Below are positions 34,393 through 42,942 of a stretch of 64,000 nucleotides of DNA, piece by piece. The position numbers and the translations under genes were made by a program. Position 1 is the stretch's first letter. Each line of letters starts with the position of its first letter. The notes under the pieces were generated by a model. That model ran no database searches. It worked only from the letters and a program-made list of their open reading frames with translations, and was not told where the DNA came from. The DNA lies in assembly GCF_014844035.1 (NCBI RefSeq), contig NZ_CP062159.1, forward strand, positions 4,712,001-4,776,000, written 5' to 3'. The DNA comes from Flavobacterium sp. MDT1-60 (GTDB lineage: Bacteria; Bacteroidota; Bacteroidia; Flavobacteriales; Flavobacteriaceae).

Positions 34393-35702
34393 TATTGTAG
34401 TTCTATTTTAAGTATTCTGTTTGTGGTATTTTCTATTTTAAAACGTTCGTCCTGCCTGATTCCGATAACCCATACAATCTGATTATCTGAACACAAAAGC
34501 CATGTTTTTTCCTTTTCAATCAGCGATAATTTTTCATCTTTAAAAAGCTTGCTGATTTTTTTAGATTTTCCATTCATTCCAAACGGATGAAAAACATCAC
34601 CTTCATTCCATTTACGTAAAACCAACGGAAATTGGATTTTTTCAGCGTCAACAAAGATAGCTTTATTTGAATTTAATGTAATGTCGTCTACGGGACAAAG
34701 CCTCAATTTTAAGGGAAAATTAACGTCTTGATCGTCTTTATTGATATAATATTCATCCTTTTCATCCTCATCTGAAAGCGGACTTAAAATCAACGTATTT
34801 CGATTTTTCAGCAATCTAAATTCGGCAGAAAACACTTGTTTTCCGGATTGTCCGTCCACTAAATCATAAATATCATTCCAGGCCAAAAAACCAAATTCAT
34901 TTAGCCATTGGTACAAATACGATTTATAATTGGGCAATTTTTCAAGCTGATTTAAATCAAAATGAATTTCCTCACCGACTTCTTTTGCGACCTGTTGATA
35001 AATCATAATAGAAGCATCTTCAACCATTTCCTGAGATTCCTGCAAATACGATTGTGTTTTCTGAAAAGCATTCAAAAAATTAGGATTAATCTCTTTCAAA
35101 ATTGGAACTAAATCATGGCGAATTTTATTTCGCAGGTATTTATTAGAGGCATTACTGCTGTCTTCACGCCATTCGATATTATTTTCTTCGGCGTATTTCA
35201 GGATTTCTTCTCGTGAAAACGGCAAAAGCGGACGAATAATTTTATCGTTTTGTTCCGGAATTCCCGTTAAACCATCTAAACCGGTTCCGCGGGTTAAATT
35301 GATAATGAAAGTTTCCAGATTATCGTCGGCGTGATGCGCGGTCAAAATGTAATCGAAATTTTCAGTTTCCAGAAGTTCATAAAACCAGCTGTATCTTAGT
35401 TCACGCGCCGCAACCTGAGTTGATAATTTATAGTCTTTTGCAAAAGCTTCGGTATCAAATTGAGTTGTGAAAATTGGAATGTTATTTTGATCACAATAGT
35501 TTTGAATGAAACTCTGATCACCAAAACTTTCCAATCCACGCAGCTGAAAATTACAATGTAAAACGGCTATTTCAAAAGGTAATTGTTGCAGCAAATGCAA
35601 TAAAACCATACTGTCCAAACCTCCACTGACTGCCAGAAATAGTTTTTTATTTTCCAGAAATGGAAACCTCGAAATGATGTGATTTTGAAATTTTGAAAAC
35701 AT
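34392..35702 (-). CDS. tilS: tRNA(Ile)-lysidine synthetase
   Basis: This 436-residue ATP pyrophosphatase attaches lysine to C34 of the tRNA(Ile) CAU anticodon, an essential step that lets it read AUA. The PP-loop SGGLDSM begins at residue 26. HHADDNLETFIINLTRGTGLDGL and the helix YLRNKIRHDLVPIL are family hallmarks. The C-terminal part is the TilS substrate-binding domain (VLRKWNEGDVFHPFGM...ISKLFKDEKLS). It is the first gene of a two-gene unit with dsbD. Confidence 0.94.
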   Translation of the reverse strand: MFSKFQNHIISRFPFLENKKLFLAVSGGLDSMVLLHLLQQLPFEIAVLHCNFQLRGLESFGDQSFIQNYCDQNNIPIFTTQFDTEAFAKDYKLSTQVAARELRYSWFYELLETENFDYILTAHHADDNLETFIINLTRGTGLDGLTGIPEQNDKIIRPLLPFSREEILKYAEENNIEWREDSSNASNKYLRNKIRHDLVPILKEINPNFLNAFQKTQSYLQESQEMVEDASIMIYQQVAKEVGEEIHFDLNQLEKLPNYKSYLYQWLNEFGFLAWNDIYDLVDGQSGKQVFSAEFRLLKNRNTLILSPLSDEDEKDEYYINKDDQDVNFPLKLRLCPVDDITLNSNKAIFVDAEKIQFPLVLRKWNEGDVFHPFGMNGKSKKISKLFKDEKLSLIEKEKTWLLCSDNQIVWVIGIRQDERFKIENTTNRILKIELQ

Positions 35703-35770
35703 TTGATAAATGTAAAGAATTAAATTCTATCAATTTTTAAATGAAATGTTAAGCGTGAAATATTTTTTTT

Positions 35771-35924
35771 GCCACCAATTTCACGAATTTACACTAATTA
35801 TTTTTCTCGCAGATTCTGCAGATTTTTTTTGCCACGAATTTCACGAATTAGCACGATTTTTATTTATCAGTAGTGTTTTAGATAACGCATATAGAAATTA
35901 GTGAAAATTAGCGTAATTCGTGGC
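35771..35924. repeat. GCCACGAATT-family repeats between tilS and pabB
   Basis: Three arms are visible: GCCACCAATTTCACGAATTT at 35771, GCCACGAATTTCACGAATTA near 35831 and the inverse ATTAGCGTAATTCGTGGC ending at 35924. No gene is present in the spacer. Confidence 0.75.
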
Positions 35925-35930
35925 AAACCT

Positions 35931-37229
35931 TTATCGTAAAACCTCATGCATTGCCTTAGCCTTCAACAAACATTCTTCGTATTCTTTTTCAGGATCAGAT
36001 TGCGCTGTAATGGCGCTTCCTACTGAAAATGAAACGTATTGATTTTCCTGATTGTACAAAATACTTCTGATGACCACATTAAAATCAAAATCACCTTCCG
36101 GTGTAAAATAACCTACTGCTCCACTATATAATCCACGTTTGGTTTCTTCCAGATTTTCGATGATTTTCATTACTGAAATCTTAGGCGCTCCCGTCATACT
36201 TCCCATTGGGAAAGTTGTTCTCAAAACATCTATTGGAGCATATTGAGCATCTAATTTTGATGTTATGGTCGAAATCATTTGATGCACCTGAAGAAACGAA
36301 TAGATTTTACAAAGTTCTACCACTTCTACAGATCCTTTTTGTGCGGTATGCGACAGATCATTTCTTACCAAATCGGTTATCATAATATTCTCAGCACGTT
36401 CTTTCGAATCTGATTCCAGGAATTGTTTTGATTTTTCGTCTTCAATTGGATCCAAAGATCGTTTTGAAGTTCCTTTTATCGGCTGGGAGATAATAGTTTC
36501 ACCCACTTTTTTCAGATAACGTTCCGGAGAAGCAGAAAGTAAATATTGTTTATGATTTTTAAAGAAAACCGAAAACGGTGCTTTTGAAATTTCATTTAGT
36601 TTCAGAAATTTTTCCAATGGATTGATAATCGCATTTTCAGCATAAAATTCCATACAGAAATTAGCTTCATACATATCACCAATGTGAATATGCTCCAGCA
36701 TTTTATCTACTTTTTCAATATAGGAGTCTTTCGAAATGCGCTGCTCAATCTTTAAAGATAATGCACTTTCGACTTTCGTCCCGAGACTTCGGGATTCACT
36801 TTCGGCTATCTCATTAAAATCTTCTTCAACCTCATCATCGCAAAGCAATAAGTACCGAATTTCAAGCTGGTTTCCTTTCAATAAAAATATTTTTTTGGGT
36901 TGAAAGAAAAACAAATCAGGGAAATTTAATCCATCAAAATTAGCTGATTTCAAATTTTCAACATCATTTTTTAAATCATAGGTTAAATAACCAAAAAGCC
37001 AGTCTTTAGTGGTTTGCTGATATTGTTTTAAATCGTCAAAAGCGTTTTGGAAATCTGTTTTTAAAGAGGTGAAAGCATCAACAGCCAATACACAATCAAA
37101 ACTCGAATATTCTTGCGTATGCGAATTGCTGTCTAAAAAAACAACCTCACGAAATTGCTGTGACCATGTTAGAAGTTGCTGTTTAAACTGCTCTGGATTT
37201 GAAATAGGTTTATGAATGGAAACTCTCAA
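35931..37229 (-). CDS. pabB: Aminodeoxychorismate synthase component I
   Basis: The enzyme converts chorismate to 4-amino-4-deoxychorismate for folate synthesis. The chorismate-binding domain fills the C-terminal two thirds: SQPIKGTSKR holds the active-site Lys that marks PabB rather than TrpE, followed by AENIMITDLVRNDLS and TFPMGSMTGAPKISVM. The frame could begin at TTG 37253, but that codon overlaps the promoter -7 box, so TTG at 37229 (giving MRVSIHKPISNP) is preferred; there is no nearby ATG. An unusual insert encoded by a 16-bp palindrome lies at 36779-36794. Confidence 0.88.
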   Translation of the reverse strand: MRVSIHKPISNPEQFKQQLLTWSQQFREVVFLDSNSHTQEYSSFDCVLAVDAFTSLKTDFQNAFDDLKQYQQTTKDWLFGYLTYDLKNDVENLKSANFDGLNFPDLFFFQPKKIFLLKGNQLEIRYLLLCDDEVEEDFNEIAESESRSLGTKVESALSLKIEQRISKDSYIEKVDKMLEHIHIGDMYEANFCMEFYAENAIINPLEKFLKLNEISKAPFSVFFKNHKQYLLSASPERYLKKVGETIISQPIKGTSKRSLDPIEDEKSKQFLESDSKERAENIMITDLVRNDLSHTAQKGSVEVVELCKIYSFLQVHQMISTITSKLDAQYAPIDVLRTTFPMGSMTGAPKISVMKIIENLEETKRGLYSGAVGYFTPEGDFDFNVVIRSILYNQENQYVSFSVGSAITAQSDPEKEYEECLLKAKAMHEVLR

Positions 37230-37250
37230 AAAAGTATAAATTTTAGACTT

Positions 37251-37258
37251 CAAAATTA
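37251..37258 (-). promoter_or_regulatory. -7 box of the pabB promoter
   Basis: On the minus strand it reads TAATTTTG, an exact TAnnTTTG match. Its position argues for a pabB start downstream of 37251. Confidence 0.5.
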
Positions 37259-37381
37259 CGACAAAAAAAATCCTTCAATAAAATTATCCCGAAAAATTAT
37301 TGGCACACTTTTTAGTATATCGAATTAGTGCTAATTATTAAAAATTTTCTTGCCATTTGATGAAAAAATTACTCAAAAAAA

Positions 37382-37457
37382 TAAGCCACAGATTGCACGG
37401 ATTGCACAGATTAACAAGATTAAAAAATCATTTAAATCTAATAATCTGTGGCTAAAA
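37382..37457. repeat. GCCACAGATT-family inverted repeat
   Basis: AAGCCACAGATTGCACGG on the left and AATAATCTGTGGCTAAAA on the right are inverse arms about 45 bases apart, in the spacer between divergent genes. Confidence 0.75.
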
Positions 37458-37514
37458 ACAAAACTAACCTGAGAGACAGGCGAGTATATTTATTAATCAA
37501 ATTTTATAACCTTT

Positions 37515-38408
37515 ATGAAAACAATTGCACAATTAGGTGTGACTACCCTGGTAATTATCGCATTACTATTTTCTTGTAAAAAAGCAGATTACGCAGCTGA
37601 AGAATCTGCAGATTACAAAACCACAGCAGACAGCACGGCTGTTTCCTCAACAGCAGCAGTGGAGCCAAAAAACAGCAAACAGAAATTTATTCGAACCGCT
37701 GATATTAAATTCAAGGTTAAAAACGTCGTCAAATCTACTTATGCAATTGAAAATGTCGTGGCGAAATTTGGAGGTTTTGTTACTTACACCAATCTGCAAA
37801 GCAACATTCACGATCAGATTAAAACTAAAATCAGTCAGGACAGCACACTGGAGACTACCAAATTTTCAGTAGAAAATAATATTACAATTCGCGTTCCCAA
37901 CACCCAGCTTGATACGGTAATTAAAAGCATTGCGAAGCAAATTGATTTCCTTGATTTCAGAGTCATTAAAGCTGATGATGTTTCATTGAAATTGTTAGCC
38001 AATCAATTCTCTCAAAAAAGAAGTACCACAAATGAAAAAAGAGTTGAAAAAGCAATTGATACCAAAGGCAAAAAGATAAATGATATTATGGAAGCCGAAA
38101 ATGCCTTAGCGAACCAAAAAGAAGCTAATGATAATAAAACCATCGAAAATTTATCCATACAGGATCAAGTTAACTTCAGCACCATTACTTTACAGTTGTA
38201 TCAAAACGAAACGATTAAACAAGAAATAACAGCCGGCGAAAAAGACAGTGCTTATTACAAACCTAATTTAGGAATTCAAATTATTGATTCATTAAAAACA
38301 GGCTGGTACATATTGCAGTCCATTTTGGTTTTCCTGCTTAACCTTTGGCCTTTTATTTTAATCAGTTTAGGCGGATTTTTCCTTTACAAGAAATACGGCA
38401 AGAAATAA
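37515..38408 (+). CDS. DUF4349 domain-containing lipoprotein
   Basis: This 297-residue protein has a lipoprotein signal (ALLFSC, Cys21), a short Ser/Thr/Ala linker, and the DUF4349 domain (about 55-280): FIRTADIKFKVKNVVKSTYAIENVVAKFGGFV, then ITIRVPNTQLDTVIKSIA. A central coiled coil (residues about 165-215) and one C-terminal membrane span (about 268-290) with KKYGKK end the protein. It is anchored in the envelope at both ends if lipidated. The function of the family is unknown. Confidence 0.88.
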   Translation: MKTIAQLGVTTLVIIALLFSCKKADYAAEESADYKTTADSTAVSSTAAVEPKNSKQKFIRTADIKFKVKNVVKSTYAIENVVAKFGGFVTYTNLQSNIHDQIKTKISQDSTLETTKFSVENNITIRVPNTQLDTVIKSIAKQIDFLDFRVIKADDVSLKLLANQFSQKRSTTNEKRVEKAIDTKGKKINDIMEAENALANQKEANDNKTIENLSIQDQVNFSTITLQLYQNETIKQEITAGEKDSAYYKPNLGIQIIDSLKTGWYILQSILVFLLNLWPFILISLGGFFLYKKYGKK

Positions 38409-38617
38409 GAAAAGTGTTAATAAAATAGTAATATCATAATGAAAAAAGCGTTATATTTGATATACAATTCAATTAATCCCAAAATAGGATTGTTTTGATT
38501 GTAAAATCCTCAATAAAGTGTCATTAAATACTAAATTTCATTTTTATTAGGACAGGCAACGTATACGATTTCCAGCAGATAACTATATTTTTTAACCTCT
38601 TAAAAATCCTAAGTATT

Positions 38618-38992
38618 ATGAAAATTGCTACAATTATTGTCCGTGTCTTAATTGGTCTTCTACTGCTTTTTGCATCGATCAGCTATTTTTTCCATCTAAT
38701 GCCAGAACCAGAAACCACAGGTAATTTTAAAGCCTTTAATGTAGGTTTAATGGCTTCAACTTATTTAATGCCTTTAGCTAAATCAATCGAATTACTTTGT
38801 GGTATTGCATTTGTAACGGGACGTTATGTAACATTGGCTAATATTTTAATCTTACCAATTACGGTAAACATTTTGTTTATCAATTATTTCCTGGCTCCGG
38901 AAGGGCTGCCAATTGCAGTGTTATTATTTCTGGCCAACTTATTTTTGATTTACAGATATTGGGATAATTATAAAAGTGTTTTTACAGCATAA
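38618..38992 (+). CDS. DoxX-like family membrane protein
   Basis: The 124-residue, four-helix protein has the DoxX pattern: IIVRVLIGLLLLFASISYF, a polar loop, SIELLCGIAFVTGRYV, ILILPITVNILF and the last helix AVLLFLANLFLIYRYW. DoxX-type proteins are small quinone- or redox-linked membrane proteins with poorly defined roles. It is single, with a terminator shared with the convergent lipocalin gene. Confidence 0.8.
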   Translation: MKIATIIVRVLIGLLLLFASISYFFHLMPEPETTGNFKAFNVGLMASTYLMPLAKSIELLCGIAFVTGRYVTLANILILPITVNILFINYFLAPEGLPIAVLLFLANLFLIYRYWDNYKSVFTA

Positions 38993-39015
38993 TTCACTTT
39001 CAAATTAAAACAAAT

Positions 39016-39046
39016 AAACCCGACAACTTTAAAATTGTCGGGTTTA
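39016..39046. terminator. Bidirectional terminator
   Basis: AAACCCGACAA and TTGTCGGGTTT form an 11-bp stem between the convergent DoxX and lipocalin genes. Confidence 0.85.
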
Positions 39047-39049
39047 CTT

Positions 39050-39592
39050 TTAATTGGCCTTATCATGTTCGACCCAAACGAGGTCAGAAATAGTATAACC
39101 AATTTTCTGTGCTTTTATAAGATAATCTGCCTTTACACTTTCAGGAATAGTTTTTTCTCTGGAAAGAATCCACATGTATTTTAAACTTTCTCCTGCTACA
39201 AGTGCATATTTATAATCCGGATCAATGGCAATTACATTATAACCGGAATAAAAAGGACCAAAAAATGAGACCTTAAGCATACCAACGTTGTCCTTTTTGA
39301 CGAACTTGGCTTTCCCGATGCTTTCTTCCCATTTGTCTTTTTTGACATTATAGCCCCTGTTATCAACTTTAATCGTGCCATCTTCCTTAAGGGAATATTC
39401 GGCAGTAACGTTGTTTAAATTTTTCTCCCATTTATAATCTAATCTTGCAATTTCAAACCATTTTCCCAGATACTTTGCTTTGTCAAAATTGGTGACTGCA
39501 ACAGCTTTTTTAGGTATCGTTGATTTGCACGAAGAAAGTATAAATGCAATTCCTGCTCCTATTAGAAGTGGAGCTATATATTTATTTTTCAT
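39050..39592 (-). CDS. blc: Lipocalin family lipoprotein (Blc-like)
   Basis: This 180-residue protein has a lipobox ending LSSC at residue 22. The lipocalin signature YLGKWFEIARLDYKWEKNL (GxW motif) is at about residues 41-59, and the remaining seven strands fit the bacterial Blc barrel, with YKYALVAGESLKYMWILSR as the third conserved region. Blc proteins are outer-membrane lipid carriers linked to envelope stress and fatty-acid or lysophospholipid transport. It stands alone, facing the DoxX gene. Confidence 0.92.
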   Translation of the reverse strand: MKNKYIAPLLIGAGIAFILSSCKSTIPKKAVAVTNFDKAKYLGKWFEIARLDYKWEKNLNNVTAEYSLKEDGTIKVDNRGYNVKKDKWEESIGKAKFVKKDNVGMLKVSFFGPFYSGYNVIAIDPDYKYALVAGESLKYMWILSREKTIPESVKADYLIKAQKIGYTISDLVWVEHDKAN

Positions 39593-39697
39593 AATATTAT
39601 CTTTTTATAGAAGTAAAGATAACACCTGAATTACACATCTAATTTACAAAATTATTTTTGATTTTTACAATATATGGGGCAGAAATTACAGCAAAAG

Positions 39698-39734
39698 AAA
39701 AACCCTTCAAAAATCTAATTTTTGAAGGGTTTTT
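39698..39734 (-). terminator. Terminator after lpd
   Basis: AAAAACCCTTCAAAAATC and ATTTTTGAAGGGTTTTT form a stem directly after the lpd stop on the minus strand. Confidence 0.85.
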
Positions 39735-39756
39735 AAATATGTTGCTTTTACGTAAA

Positions 39757-41160
39757 TTATACGTGTAATGCTCTATTATCTGTAGCGGCTAGTGCTGCTT
39801 CTTTTACCGCTTCCGCGAAAGTTGGATGCGCGTGGCTCATTCTTGAAATATCTTCAGCAGAAGCTTTGAATTCCATTGCAGTAACTGCTTCAGCAATTAA
39901 GTCAGCTGTACGTGCTCCAATCATGTGAACTCCTAAAACCTCATCAGTTTTAGCATCAGCAATAATTTTTACAAATCCGTCCAAATCTCCACTTGCTCTT
40001 GCACGACCTAAAGCTTTGAATGGGAAACTTCCCACTTTGTATTCAGTTCCCGAAGCCTTAACCTGCTCTTCTGTTTGTCCAACGGCAGCAACTTCTGGCC
40101 AGGTGTAAACAACACCAGGAATTAAGTTATAATCGATATGTGGTTTTTGACCTGCTAAGATTTCAGCAACCATAGTTCCTTCTTCTTCCGCTTTGTGCGC
40201 CAACATTGCTCCACGAACAACGTCACCAATTGCGTAAATATTCGGAACGTTAGTTTGTAAATGATCGTTTACTTCAACTTGTCCTCTGTCTGAAATTTTC
40301 ACTCCTGCTTTGTCAGCATTTAATCCATCTGTGTAAGGACGACGACCAACAGAGACTAATGAATAATCTCCTTCTAAAGTAATAGTTTCTCCTTTTGCAT
40401 TTTCAGCCTGAACTACAACAGCATCGCCGTTTCTTTCCACTGATTTTACTTTGTGAGAAACGTAGAATTTCATTCCTTGTTTTTTCAATACTTTTGTCAA
40501 TTCTTTAGACAAAGCACCATCCATTCCCGGAATAATTCTGTCCATAAATTCCACTACAGAAACCTGTGCTCCTAAACGCAGGTAAACTTGTCCAAGTTCG
40601 ATTCCGATAACGCCACCACCAATAATTACTAAGTGTTTTGGAACTTCTTTTAAAGCCAATGCTTCAGTTGAAGTGATGATTCTTTCTTTGTCAATTTTGA
40701 TAAAAGGCAAAGAAGATGGTTTTGAACCTGTAGCGATTACAGTATATTTTGCTTCGATAGTTTCTGATGTTCCGTCCGCTTTAGCAACTGCAATGTGCGT
40801 TGCGTCTACGAAAGAACCTAAACCATTGAAAACAGTGATTTTATTTTTATCCATTAAGTAGTTGATTCCACCTACGGTTTGATCTACAACTGCTTGTTTG
40901 CGCGCGATCATTTTCTCTAAATTGATTTTCACATCTCCGGAAACTTCGATTCCGTGATCTGCAAAATGAGCAATTTCCGCATAATGATGAGAAGAAGAAA
41001 GTAATGCTTTTGAAGGAATACAACCTACGTTAAGGCAAGTTCCGCCCAAAGAGTTATACTTTTCTACAATTGCTGTTTTGAAACCTAATTGTGCGCAACG
41101 AATTGCTGATACATATCCGCCAGGACCTGAACCTATAATGACTACGTCAAATGAACTCAT
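39757..41160 (-). CDS. lpd: Dihydrolipoyl dehydrogenase
   Basis: This 467-residue flavoprotein is the E3 component of the pyruvate and 2-oxoglutarate dehydrogenase complexes and of the glycine cleavage system. FAD binding: VIIGSGPGGYVSAI at 7-20. The redox disulfide is C42-C47 in GGTCLNVGCIPSKALL. The NAD-binding site is VIIGGGVIGIELG near residue 180. The C-terminal interface domain has SHAHPTFAEAVKEAAL with the catalytic His-Glu pair. It is monocistronic, with its own promoter box and terminator. Confidence 0.95.
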   Translation of the reverse strand: MSSFDVVIIGSGPGGYVSAIRCAQLGFKTAIVEKYNSLGGTCLNVGCIPSKALLSSSHHYAEIAHFADHGIEVSGDVKINLEKMIARKQAVVDQTVGGINYLMDKNKITVFNGLGSFVDATHIAVAKADGTSETIEAKYTVIATGSKPSSLPFIKIDKERIITSTEALALKEVPKHLVIIGGGVIGIELGQVYLRLGAQVSVVEFMDRIIPGMDGALSKELTKVLKKQGMKFYVSHKVKSVERNGDAVVVQAENAKGETITLEGDYSLVSVGRRPYTDGLNADKAGVKISDRGQVEVNDHLQTNVPNIYAIGDVVRGAMLAHKAEEEGTMVAEILAGQKPHIDYNLIPGVVYTWPEVAAVGQTEEQVKASGTEYKVGSFPFKALGRARASGDLDGFVKIIADAKTDEVLGVHMIGARTADLIAEAVTAMEFKASAEDISRMSHAHPTFAEAVKEAALAATDNRALHV

Positions 41161-41187
41161 AGTTTGTCTATTTTATTTTTAGCGATA

Positions 41188-41195
41188 CAAAATTA
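41188..41195 (-). promoter_or_regulatory. -7 box of the lpd promoter
   Basis: Minus-strand TAATTTTG matches TAnnTTTG, 27 bases before the ATG. No TTG at the correct distance. Confidence 0.45.
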
Positions 41196-41257
41196 AGGAA
41201 TAAAGTTTTGTTTAAAGTTTAAATTTCAATGTTTTTTGTGTGAATTTTGTGGGGAGG

Positions 41258-41452
41258 GTCTAACCGCAAAGGGCGCTAAGATTTACGCAAGGTTCGCTAA
41301 GTTTTTTATTTTTAATCTCGCAAAGTCGCGAAGTCGCAAAGTTTTTTTAATAGTGGGTTTTAACGCTAAGAGTTACGCTAAGGTTCACAGAGCTTTATTT
41401 TTTAGTATCGCAAAATCGCAAAGCTTTGGAATTTGGGATTTAAAAATTGGAA
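41258..41452. repeat. CGCAAAG-family repeats
   Basis: AACCGCAAAGGGCGCTAAG, CGCAAAGTCGCGAAGTCGCA and a diverged third unit follow one another. The text closes with GGAATTTGGGATTT-type heptads. No gene is visible. Confidence 0.7.
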
Positions 41453-41453
41453 T

Positions 41454-41701
41454 TTAGCAATATGAATATTTAGCATTCAGACGTTTTTCTACTTCTTCCC
41501 ACGAACTTGACTGATTTTCTCCGGAAATATACTTTTCTCTTTCTTCAGCAACTAAATCATAATGTGAATCGGAAACTATTGATTTTTTTCATCATGGTTT
41601 ATAGCATCAAAGACACTTTCTAAAATTTCTAATTTAGAATCGTCTTCAATGAATTTCCCAAAGTCCTTTATGAGTTTGCGTCTTAATTCTTTCGTTTCCA
41701 T
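41454..41701 (-). pseudogene. Frameshifted antitoxin-like gene (addiction-module type)
   Basis: The minus strand begins METKELRRKLIKDFGKFI and continues to AINHDEK, then meets a stop after a run of seven A (T7 on the plus strand at 41583-41589). With one extra A it continues SIVSDSHYDLVAEEREKYI and SGENQSSSWEEVEKRLNAKY to a TAA at 41454, giving 82 residues. The C-terminal pattern (ISGE...SWEEV) is that of small Bacteroidota antitoxins normally followed by a RelE/ParE toxin gene. No toxin follows, only repeats, so this is an orphan relic or the indel is a read error. Confidence 0.65.
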
Positions 41702-41769
41702 TATCGTTTCATTTTAAATCAAATTTAAGGCTTTTTAGTTTTGGATTGTGAATTTAGCATGTGAATTTC

Positions 41770-42060
41770 ATCGCAAAGTTCGATGAGACTTACGCAATCC
41801 CGAAGCTTCGGGACGCAAAGTTTTTTGTTTTTTAATCTCGCAAAGTCGCGAAGTCGCAAAGTTTTTTTTGGATTGGACATTTTAATACAAAGCTAGCAAA
41901 GACTCCTTTTAAATTTGCTGGCAAAGTTAAGGACACGAAAGCAAGCAACTTGAAACTTGAAACTTGAAACTTGAAACTTGAAACAAAAAAACCTTTGAAC
42001 CTTAGCTCCTTTGAACCTTTGAACCTAAACTCAGAACCTCAGCAACTCAGAACCTTAGTA
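41770..42060. repeat. Repeat-rich spacer with (CTTGAAA)5
   Basis: CGCAAAG-type text spans 41771-41870 and includes the perfect palindrome TCCCGAAGCTTCGGGA (41798-41813). At 41949-41983 there are five exact CTTGAAA heptads, followed by imperfect CTTTGAACC / CTCAGAACC units. No gene is visible here. Confidence 0.8.
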
Positions 42061-42062
42061 TC

Positions 42063-42518
42063 TTAGAAAATCACCGTCGAATTCTTCACCTCACTAATCA
42101 TAAAAGTACTTTGCGTACTGCCAATATGCTGTAAGGTTGTAAGTTTAGTTACCAAAAATTCTCTGTAGGCTTCCATGTCTTTTACCAGCACTTTCAGGAT
42201 ATAATCGTAGTCACCGCTTACGTGATGGCATTCTAAAACTTCGTTTAGTTTGATGACTTCACTTTCGAATTTGGTTAGGAATTCTTTGGTGTGCTGAATG
42301 AGTTTTAAATGACAGAAAACCACAAATCCTTTTTCGATTTTTGATTTGTCGACTAACGCTACATAGTTTTTAATAATTCCTTCGCGTTCTAGTTTTTTGA
42401 TTCTTTCATAAACAGCCGTTACGGAAAGGTTCAGTTTTAAGGATAATTCTTTGGTTGTCTTTTTACTGTCGGTTTGTAGTAAAACCAGAAGTTTTTTATC
42501 GGTGGCGTCTAAGATCAT
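42063..42518 (-). CDS. Lrp/AsnC family transcriptional regulator
   Basis: This 151-residue protein has an N-terminal winged HTH (about 5-50: LLVLLQTDSKKTTKELSLKL, SVTAVYERIKKLEREGII) and a C-terminal RAM ligand-binding domain (about 65-145: VFCHLKLIQHTKEF, LECHHVSGDYDYILKVLVKDMEAY). Members sense amino acids. It is divergent from a methionine gamma-lyase-like gene, a pairing that suggests it controls sulfur amino acid breakdown in response to methionine or a related amino acid. Three heptads (GTTTGTG) lie in front of its start. Confidence 0.92.
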   Translation of the reverse strand: MILDATDKKLLVLLQTDSKKTTKELSLKLNLSVTAVYERIKKLEREGIIKNYVALVDKSKIEKGFVVFCHLKLIQHTKEFLTKFESEVIKLNEVLECHHVSGDYDYILKVLVKDMEAYREFLVTKLTTLQHIGSTQSTFMISEVKNSTVIF

Positions 42519-42526
42519 TTTTTAAA

Positions 42527-42547
42527 GTTTGTGGTTTGTGGTTTGTG
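42527..42547. repeat. (GTTTGTG)3 heptad repeat upstream of the Lrp gene
   Basis: Three exact 7-base units end 8 bases upstream of the Lrp start codon region on the minus strand, so copy number could influence the leader. Confidence 0.75.
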
Positions 42548-42715
42548 GTTGCTATGAAAAAAAATCTATTGATTTGGATTTTATTAAACAAATTTAAATT
42601 AAAAATCTACAACAAATTAATTTTATAGTTTTAAAATCCAATTATAACTATAATCATTGATTAATTTTCTAATAAGATGTTATTTTGAATGGATTTTCTT
42701 TTGAAAACGAGTGCC

Positions 42716-42897
42716 CTAGCCCTGATTGAAGAGTAAAGCCCGGAGTAAAAAAGGCAAAAGTTTCTTGGGCTAAAAAAGCGACTCCCGAGGCTTCGGGAGA
42801 AGCTCTTTTTAGAACATTAGAAACTTTGCCTTTTTTATGAGGACTTGAAACGGAAAGCTGGAAATAGCTCCTTCCTTCGACTCCGCTCAGGATGACA
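42716..42897 (+). repeat. CTAGCCCTGAT element, copy 3 (long core), next to a CTTCGACTCCGCTCAGG repeat
   Basis: It starts CTAGCCCTGAT and ends AAAGCTGGAAATAGCTCC at 42871. Its core is larger than in the other copies and contains AAAAGGCAAAAGTTTCT / AGAAACTTTGCCTTTT arms around the palindrome TCCCGAGGCTTCGGGA. CTTCGACTCCGCTCAGGATG follows directly. The remaining spacer between the divergent genes shows nothing else. Confidence 0.7.
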
Positions 42898-42942
42898 AAT
42901 AAATAAACATCAAAAAACAATAAAATATCAATTTAAGAACTT

